DNA of 35,706 nt from DAOUBP01 sp034432655. Lineage in GTDB: Bacteria; Chloroflexota; Anaerolineae; CG2-30-64-16. This document shows, piece after piece, positions 31,945 through 35,706 of the stretch. Both the position numbers and the translations under genes were made by a program. The notes beneath the pieces are model-generated. The model saw only the letters and a program-made list of their open reading frames with translations. It did not search any database and had not been told where the DNA came from. The stretch spans positions 1-35,706 of the forward strand of contig DAOUBP010000023.1 in the NCBI GenBank assembly GCA_034432655.1. The letters run 5' to 3'. Every line of letters starts with the position of its first letter. Within the stretch, counting starts at the first letter, position 1.

Positions 31945-32200
31945 TGCCGCGCCCCGACATTTGCGCGCTCGGCGCGCATGTCGCAGCGCAATGCTCCAAG
32001 CGTTGCGCTGCATGCCGGACGTCGGGGCGTGGTGCGCAGCCTCCTTCAGGCCCCGGAGGGCATGTCCGTAGCCCATAGGGGGGCCTTCGGTGGCCCAGCC
32101 CCGGCGCCCGGCCGCGAGGGACGTCGGGGCTGGGCCCGTGACACAGTACCGCAGCCACACGGGGCTTTGGGCTCCCAGTTGTGGCATCCATACGGCCGCG
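31945..32200. other. Stem-loop-dense GC-rich region, candidate structured RNA or repeat element
   Basis: A chain of strong stems fills this stretch: an outer helix CGCCCCGAC/GTCGGGGCG (31950-31958 with 32021-32029) closing two hairpins, TGCGCGC-TCG-GCGCGCA (31962-31978) and a 9-bp stem GCAGCGCAA/TTGCGCTGC (31983-32011). Then come CCTCC/GGAGG (32040-32059) and GGGCC-TTCGGT-GGCCC (32081-32096). A 15-bp rod pairs 32092-32106 with 32122-32136, with one G-U pair, and GCCACA pairs with TGTGGC (32154-32185). GGACGTCGGGGC occurs twice (32018-32029 and 32119-32130). No U-tract follows, so it is not a simple ftsZ terminator, and it shows no hallmark of RNase P, tmRNA, SRP or 6S RNA. Strand is unclear. 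Confidence 0.5.
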
Positions 32201-32532
32201 GCCTGAGCAAGACCGCAACTCAAAATCCCATGATGTTTTCATCCATCCACAAGTCAACCTTAAAGTTATAGCCGCTTCCTGACCCGCGCCGCACTCAAAC
32301 CGACAAGGTATGGTATACTGGGCCTCGCCAAGATAACTACAACATATGGCATATCGAAACAGTTGACATACTAATTATGCCCATAAGTGGAACACCCCGG
32401 TACGCCGTGTAAAGCATGACGGCAGAGCGGGCGACGGACGGACGCCAACGTATGGGGACCTGCGAGTCAGCGCTGGCGTCAAAGACCGTTGAAAGCAAGC
32501 TGAGCCGCCGATCCTGCCCAGGAGAAAAGCCT
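32201..32532 (+). other. Gene-free stretch and leader of nrdR
   Basis: More AT-rich than its flanks. It holds the extended -10 at 32311-32319 and an inverted repeat GGCATA/TATGCC (within 32348-32382). A possible weak minus-strand promoter, TTGACT-16-CATCAT (32257 down to 32230), points into the stem-loop region. A reading frame from 32416 that joins nrdR lacks conserved residues before Met 32533 and is not counted as coding. Confidence 0.5.
32311..32319 (+). promoter_or_regulatory. Extended -10 promoter candidate for nrdR-nrdJ
   Basis: TGGTATACT gives a TGn-extended -10 (TATACT, 32314-32319). No good -35 lies 16-18 bases upstream, as is allowed for extended -10 promoters. The start would be near 32326, leaving a leader of about 205 bases to nrdR. 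I saw no clear NrdR box in the region. Confidence 0.45.
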
Positions 32533-32982
32533 ATGCAATGTCCATATTGCGGCCATCCTGACTCCCGCGTGGTGGACACGCGTGCCAGCAGCGAAAGTAT
32601 CCGCCGGCGGCGCGAGTGTCAAAATTGCCACAAGCGCTTCACCACCTACGAGCAGATCTCAGAGGCCTTGTTGATCGTCAAGCGCGACGGCCGCCGCGAG
32701 CCTTTCGACAGACACAAGCTGCTGCAAGGCATCCGGATCGCGTGCGCGAAACGGCCGATCGCCATGGCCGACATCGAGGGGATCGTGGATCAGATCGAAG
32801 AACGCCTTTTCAGCATGGGCCGGGCCGAAGTGCAAAGCAAGGTGATCGGCGAGATGGTGCTGGCCAAACTGAAAGAGCTCGACCCCCTGGCATACATCCG
32901 CTTTGCGATGGTCTACATGGAGATGGAAGACATCCAGACACTGCAGCGGGAGCTGGACCGCTTGATGGCCGAACGGAAGTGA
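32533..32982 (+). CDS. nrdR: Ribonucleotide reductase repressor NrdR
   Basis: NrdR senses ATP/dATP and represses ribonucleotide reductase genes. Met 32533 is the start because the family begins M.CPYCG and AGGAG lies 8 bases upstream. The 149-residue product has a zinc ribbon with Cys3, Cys6, Cys29 and Cys32; the stretch between the two pairs is two residues shorter than usual (VVDTRASSESIRRRREC). The ATP-cone domain follows from about residue 47 (LLIVKRDGRREPFDRHKLLQGI). Adjacent nrdJ, 88 bases downstream, is the evident target and perhaps operon partner. Confidence 0.96.
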   Translation: MQCPYCGHPDSRVVDTRASSESIRRRRECQNCHKRFTTYEQISEALLIVKRDGRREPFDRHKLLQGIRIACAKRPIAMADIEGIVDQIEERLFSMGRAEVQSKVIGEMVLAKLKELDPLAYIRFAMVYMEMEDIQTLQRELDRLMAERK

Positions 32983-33026
32983 CGAGCAGAGCAGCACCAG
33001 CCACGGATGTGCACGAAGTGTTTGAT

Positions 33027-33047
33027 CGAATCACAAAAACCGATTCG
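33027..33047 (+). other. Hairpin in the nrdR-nrdJ gap
   Basis: CGAATC (33027-33032) pairs with GATTCG (33042-33047) around a 9-base A-rich loop, ending 9 bases before the AGGAG of nrdJ. No U-tract follows. It may affect nrdJ translation or mark an RNA end; it is not a cobalamin riboswitch, as none of that family's conserved boxes is seen. Confidence 0.35.
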
Positions 33048-33070
33048 CGAGTTGTCAGGAGTAACACACA

Positions 33071-35611
33071 ATGGCCTCCTCAAAACTTAAGTTATTTCAA
33101 CCGGCGATCCAACCGCCGGCGACGATCAACCTGTCAGAGAACAGCCGCCAGGTGCTCAAACGGCGCTATCTCAGGCGGGGCCTGGACGGTCAACCGATCG
33201 AAACTGTCGAGGGCATGTTCCGCCGGGTGGCGCGGGCCGTGGCCGAACCGGACGCCGGGTACGGGTATGACGTGCAAAGCACCGAAGATAGCTTTTACGG
33301 CTTGTTGACCCAACTGCGATTCTTCCCGAACTCGCCCACCTTCACCGGTGCCGGCACGCCACTGGGGCAACTTGCTGCATGCTTCGTCCTGCCTATCTCA
33401 GACGACCTGGGGAAGCAGTCCGACGGCATCTTCCAAACCCTGCGCGACGCGGCGTTGATCCAGCAGACCGGCGGCGGCAACGGCTTCTCCTTCTCGCGCC
33501 TGCGGCCCAAAGGGGATAAGGTGGCCTCCAGCGCCGGCGTGGCCACCGGCCCGGTCGGCTTCCTGCGCGTCTATGACACGGCGTTTGGCGAGGTAGCGCA
33601 AGGCGGAACCAGGCGGGGGGCCAACATGGCCGTGCTGCGGGTGGACCACCCCGACATCGAGGAGTTCATCTCCTGCAAAGCGCAAGAGGGCCAGATCACC
33701 AACTTCAACATCTCGGTGGGCATCACCGACGCGTTCATGCAGGCCGTGGAGGAGGACGCCGAGTTCCCGCTGGTCAACCCGCGCGACGGCACGGTGTGGC
33801 GCACGGTGAAGGCGCGCGCCCTGTTCGACAAGATGGTCACCTTCGCCCACCACAACGGCGAGCCGGGTGCCCTCTTCCTGGACGCAGCAAACCGGTCGAA
33901 CCCGGTGCCGCATCTATACCGATTAGAAGCAACAAATCCATGTGGCGAACAATGGCTGGGACCCTATGAGAATTGCTGCTTGGGCTCCATCAACCTGGCC
34001 CAACACATCACCGAAGATGGCCGGGTGGACTGGGAGAAGCTGCGGGTCAGCACGGTCGTCGCCACGCGCTTCCTGGACAACGTGGTGGACGCCAACAAGT
34101 ACGTGCCGGCCGTGCCGCAACTGCGCGAGGCGGCCTTGCGCGCCCGCCGCATCGGCCTGGGCATCATGGGCCTGGGCGACATGATGTATGCCCTGGGTGT
34201 GCGCTACGGCTCCGAGGAAGGCCAGGAGTTCGCCGCCCAGGTGATGGAGTTCATCCGCTACCACTGCATGTTGACCAGCATCGCGCTGGCCCAAGAGCGC
34301 GGCCCATTTCCGGCCATCAAGGGCAGCATCTATGATCCCGACGACCTGAAATGGCGGCCGCCCACACCGCTGACGCCCTATCGCCGGGATTGGGGCCGGC
34401 CGCCGCTGGACTGGGAAGCGATCGTCGCCGGCATCAAGCAATACGGGATCCGCAACGCCGCCCAGACGACCGTGGCCCCCACCGGCACCATCGGCACCGT
34501 TGCCGGCTGCGAGGGCTACGGCTGCGAGCCGGTCTTCGCGCTGGCTTATACCCGCACGGTCAAAGACGGCGACAGAGACCTGAAGCTGACCTACACCAGC
34601 CCCCTCTTCGAAAAGGCCCTCATCGCGGCCGGCCTGGATGAAACGACCCGCCAACGCATCAGCGAACACGTCAGCGTGACAGGCAGCTGCCAGGATGTCC
34701 CGGAGGTCCCCAAAGAAATCCGACGCGTGTTCGTCGTCGCCCAGGACATCACTGCGGAAGAACATGTGCGCATGCAGGCGGCAATTCAAACTTTTGTTGA
34801 CAATTCTATTAGTAAAACGATTAATTTTCCCGCCAACGCTACCGTGGAAGATGTCGCCAAAGCCTATCAACTGGCCTGGAAGCTGGGATGCAAGGGGTTG
34901 ACCGTGTACGTGACGGGCAGCCGGCAGGAGGTCGTGTTGGAGACGAAAGCAACAGCACAAACCAAGGGCACGCGCACCCAGGCCGATAAAGCCGCTGAAA
35001 CTGCGGGCCCACAAACGACGACAACCGGAGAGCAACCGGAGAGCGGCCGGCCGGCCGCCCCCGAAACACCGCCCCCGCTGTACGTGGCCAAGCGCCCGCG
35101 GCCAAGCGCGCTTCCCGGTTACACCTACCGCAAGGAGACACCGCTGGGCACCGCCTTCATCACAGTCAATGTCAACGGCGACAACCAGCCCTTCGAAGTG
35201 TTTATGAACGTGGGCAAGGCCGGCAGCGACGTGCAAGCCGTCTCGGAGGCGTTGGGCCGGTTGATCTCCCTGGTGTTGCGGTTGCCCTCACCGCTGGATC
35301 CGGTGGAACGCCTGAAGCAGGTGATTGACCAGCTGGCCGGGATCGGCGGCGGTCGGGCCTTGGGCTTCGGCGCCAGCCGCGTGCGCTCGCTGCCCGATGC
35401 CGTAGCACAGGTGCTGCGAGAGCACCTCAACAGCCACTACAGCACAGAGGGAGAAGCACGGCCGGAGGAGTCGCAGCTCCATGCCGATCAGCTTCCGCTC
35501 CCCATCATAGACCGGCCCATCGGCGATCTGTGCCCGGACTGCGGCCAGGCCGCGTTCGTGCCCACCGAAGGCTGCCGGAAGTGCTACGCGTGCGGGTACA
35601 GCGAGTGTTAG
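33071..35611 (+). CDS. nrdJ: Class II (adenosylcobalamin-dependent) ribonucleotide reductase
   Basis: NrdJ reduces ribonucleotides to deoxyribonucleotides using a thiyl radical made with vitamin B12, without oxygen or a second radical subunit. The 846-residue product has the redox cysteines Cys104 and Cys302, and the active-site N289-C291-E293 in NPCGEQ. It also has GGTRRGANMAVL, APTGTIGTVAGCEGYGCEP and DNSISKTINFP. After a Thr/Pro/Gln-rich linker (about residues 625-672) comes a TSCPD-type domain, then the C-terminal Cys cluster CPDCGQ...CRKCYACGYSEC, which re-reduces the active site. AGGAG lies 9 bases before the ATG. Two short stretches, around residues 281-301 and 572-586, use AT-rich codons quite unlike the rest of the gene. 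Confidence 0.96.
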   Translation: MASSKLKLFQPAIQPPATINLSENSRQVLKRRYLRRGLDGQPIETVEGMFRRVARAVAEPDAGYGYDVQSTEDSFYGLLTQLRFFPNSPTFTGAGTPLGQLAACFVLPISDDLGKQSDGIFQTLRDAALIQQTGGGNGFSFSRLRPKGDKVASSAGVATGPVGFLRVYDTAFGEVAQGGTRRGANMAVLRVDHPDIEEFISCKAQEGQITNFNISVGITDAFMQAVEEDAEFPLVNPRDGTVWRTVKARALFDKMVTFAHHNGEPGALFLDAANRSNPVPHLYRLEATNPCGEQWLGPYENCCLGSINLAQHITEDGRVDWEKLRVSTVVATRFLDNVVDANKYVPAVPQLREAALRARRIGLGIMGLGDMMYALGVRYGSEEGQEFAAQVMEFIRYHCMLTSIALAQERGPFPAIKGSIYDPDDLKWRPPTPLTPYRRDWGRPPLDWEAIVAGIKQYGIRNAAQTTVAPTGTIGTVAGCEGYGCEPVFALAYTRTVKDGDRDLKLTYTSPLFEKALIAAGLDETTRQRISEHVSVTGSCQDVPEVPKEIRRVFVVAQDITAEEHVRMQAAIQTFVDNSISKTINFPANATVEDVAKAYQLAWKLGCKGLTVYVTGSRQEVVLETKATAQTKGTRTQADKAAETAGPQTTTTGEQPESGRPAAPETPPPLYVAKRPRPSALPGYTYRKETPLGTAFITVNVNGDNQPFEVFMNVGKAGSDVQAVSEALGRLISLVLRLPSPLDPVERLKQVIDQLAGIGGGRALGFGASRVRSLPDAVAQVLREHLNSHYSTEGEARPEESQLHADQLPLPIIDRPIGDLCPDCGQAAFVPTEGCRKCYACGYSEC

Positions 35612-35623
35612 GTTACAACCCAC

Positions 35624-35648
35624 ATTCCGCACCCGAAACTAGCGGAAT
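35624..35648 (+). other. Stem-loop after nrdJ
   Basis: ATTCCGC (35624-35630) pairs with GCGGAAT (35642-35648), loop of 11 bases, 13 bases beyond the nrdJ stop. No U-tract follows, so it is not a clear intrinsic terminator. It may protect the mRNA 3' end. Confidence 0.4.
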
Positions 35649-35674
35649 CCGGGAATATTCGGTAATCTTTGGTC

Positions 35675-35706
35675 ATGAAAACAGAGCAATCCTTTGAAAC
35701 CAAACG
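35675..35706 (+). CDS. Possible start of a further gene, cut by the window edge
   Basis: An ATG at 35675 opens a frame (MKTEQSFETK) that runs to the window end. No clear Shine-Dalgarno precedes it and only ten codons are visible, so it may not be a gene. Confidence 0.2.
   Translation, partial: MKTEQSFETK

Noticed and set aside
31945..32200. RNase P RNA, tmRNA, SRP RNA or 6S RNA after ftsZ
   Set aside because: The conserved GAGGAAAGTCC/ACAGAAA parts of RNase P, the tRNA-like end of tmRNA and the SRP domain IV loop are all absent, and the fold is not the single bulged rod of 6S.
31942..32271. Small open frames of 90-97 codons on both strands in the stem-loop region after ftsZ
   Set aside because: Both strands are open because the DNA is GC-rich and palindromic; no ribosome binding site or domain is seen.
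32363..32368. TTGACA as a -35 box for nrdR
   Set aside because: No -10-like hexamer lies 15-19 bases downstream; the extended -10 at 32311 is the better candidate.
32330..32400. NrdR box ahead of nrdR-nrdJ
   Set aside because: ACAACATATGGCATAT is AT-rich and loosely similar, but it lacks the paired ACAC/GTGT flanks of the NrdR consensus.
32416..32532. N-terminal extension of nrdR
   Set aside because: NrdR proteins begin at the zinc ribbon (MQCPYC), and a good Shine-Dalgarno precedes that Met.
32983..33070. Cobalamin riboswitch ahead of the B12-dependent reductase
   Set aside because: Only 88 bases are available and no GCCACTG-type B12 box or matching stems are present.
35624..35660. Intrinsic terminator of nrdJ
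   Set aside because: A 7-bp stem is present but no U-tract follows, so it is listed only as a stem-loop.

Overview
This GC-rich bacterial window holds two core gene clusters transcribed away from each other. On the minus strand, right to left, is the str-type transcription and translation block: rpoB, rpoC, rpsL (S12), rpsG (S7), fusA (EF-G) and the first 42 codons of tuf (EF-Tu), which runs off the left edge. On the plus strand from about 13.0 kb is a division and cell wall (dcw) cluster: mraZ, rsmH, an ftsL-like gene, an ftsI-type penicillin-binding protein, murF, mraY, an unrecognised gene, murD, ftsW, murG, two small membrane-protein genes, murC, murB, ddl, ftsQ, ftsA and ftsZ. After a 612-base gene-free stretch come nrdR and a B12-dependent (class II) ribonucleotide reductase gene, nrdJ.

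The organism is most probably a Chloroflexota member (Anaerolineae/Caldilineae/Ardenticatenia-like). This is inference from overall protein character: large insertions in RpoB and RpoC, extra membrane genes between murG and murC, and class II RNR paired with NrdR. No marker here is decisive. All genes are intact apart from the edge gene. I see no transposase, phage gene, tRNA, rRNA or CRISPR array.

The dcw genes are tightly packed, often with 4-base start/stop overlaps, which suggests one long co-translated transcript making lipid II (MurF, MraY, MurD, MurG, MurC, MurB, Ddl) and the divisome (FtsL-like, FtsI, FtsW, FtsQ, FtsA, FtsZ). murE is missing from its usual place between ftsI and murF. 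The 427-base region between rpoB and mraZ has a good sigma-70-type promoter facing each way, a pair of ATTTGGnAAAT boxes between them, and 10-base-spaced GTGG repeats at the mraZ start site that look like a MraZ operator.

The main items for a second look are: (1) two sharply AT-rich islands in nrdJ, exactly at the catalytic NPCGEQ and the SISKTIN motifs, which could be footprints of a lost intein or intron; (2) a stem-loop-dense 250-base region after ftsZ; (3) a 197-base out-of-frame overlap of ftsW with murG, giving FtsW an Arg-rich tail and lying where MurG has an insertion; (4) a divergent FtsW catalytic loop; (5) an unrecognised gene between mraY and murD; (6) terminator-like hairpins in the rpoB, rpsL and tuf leaders. 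I did not find a clearly new multi-gene system; the novelty is within core genes and between them.
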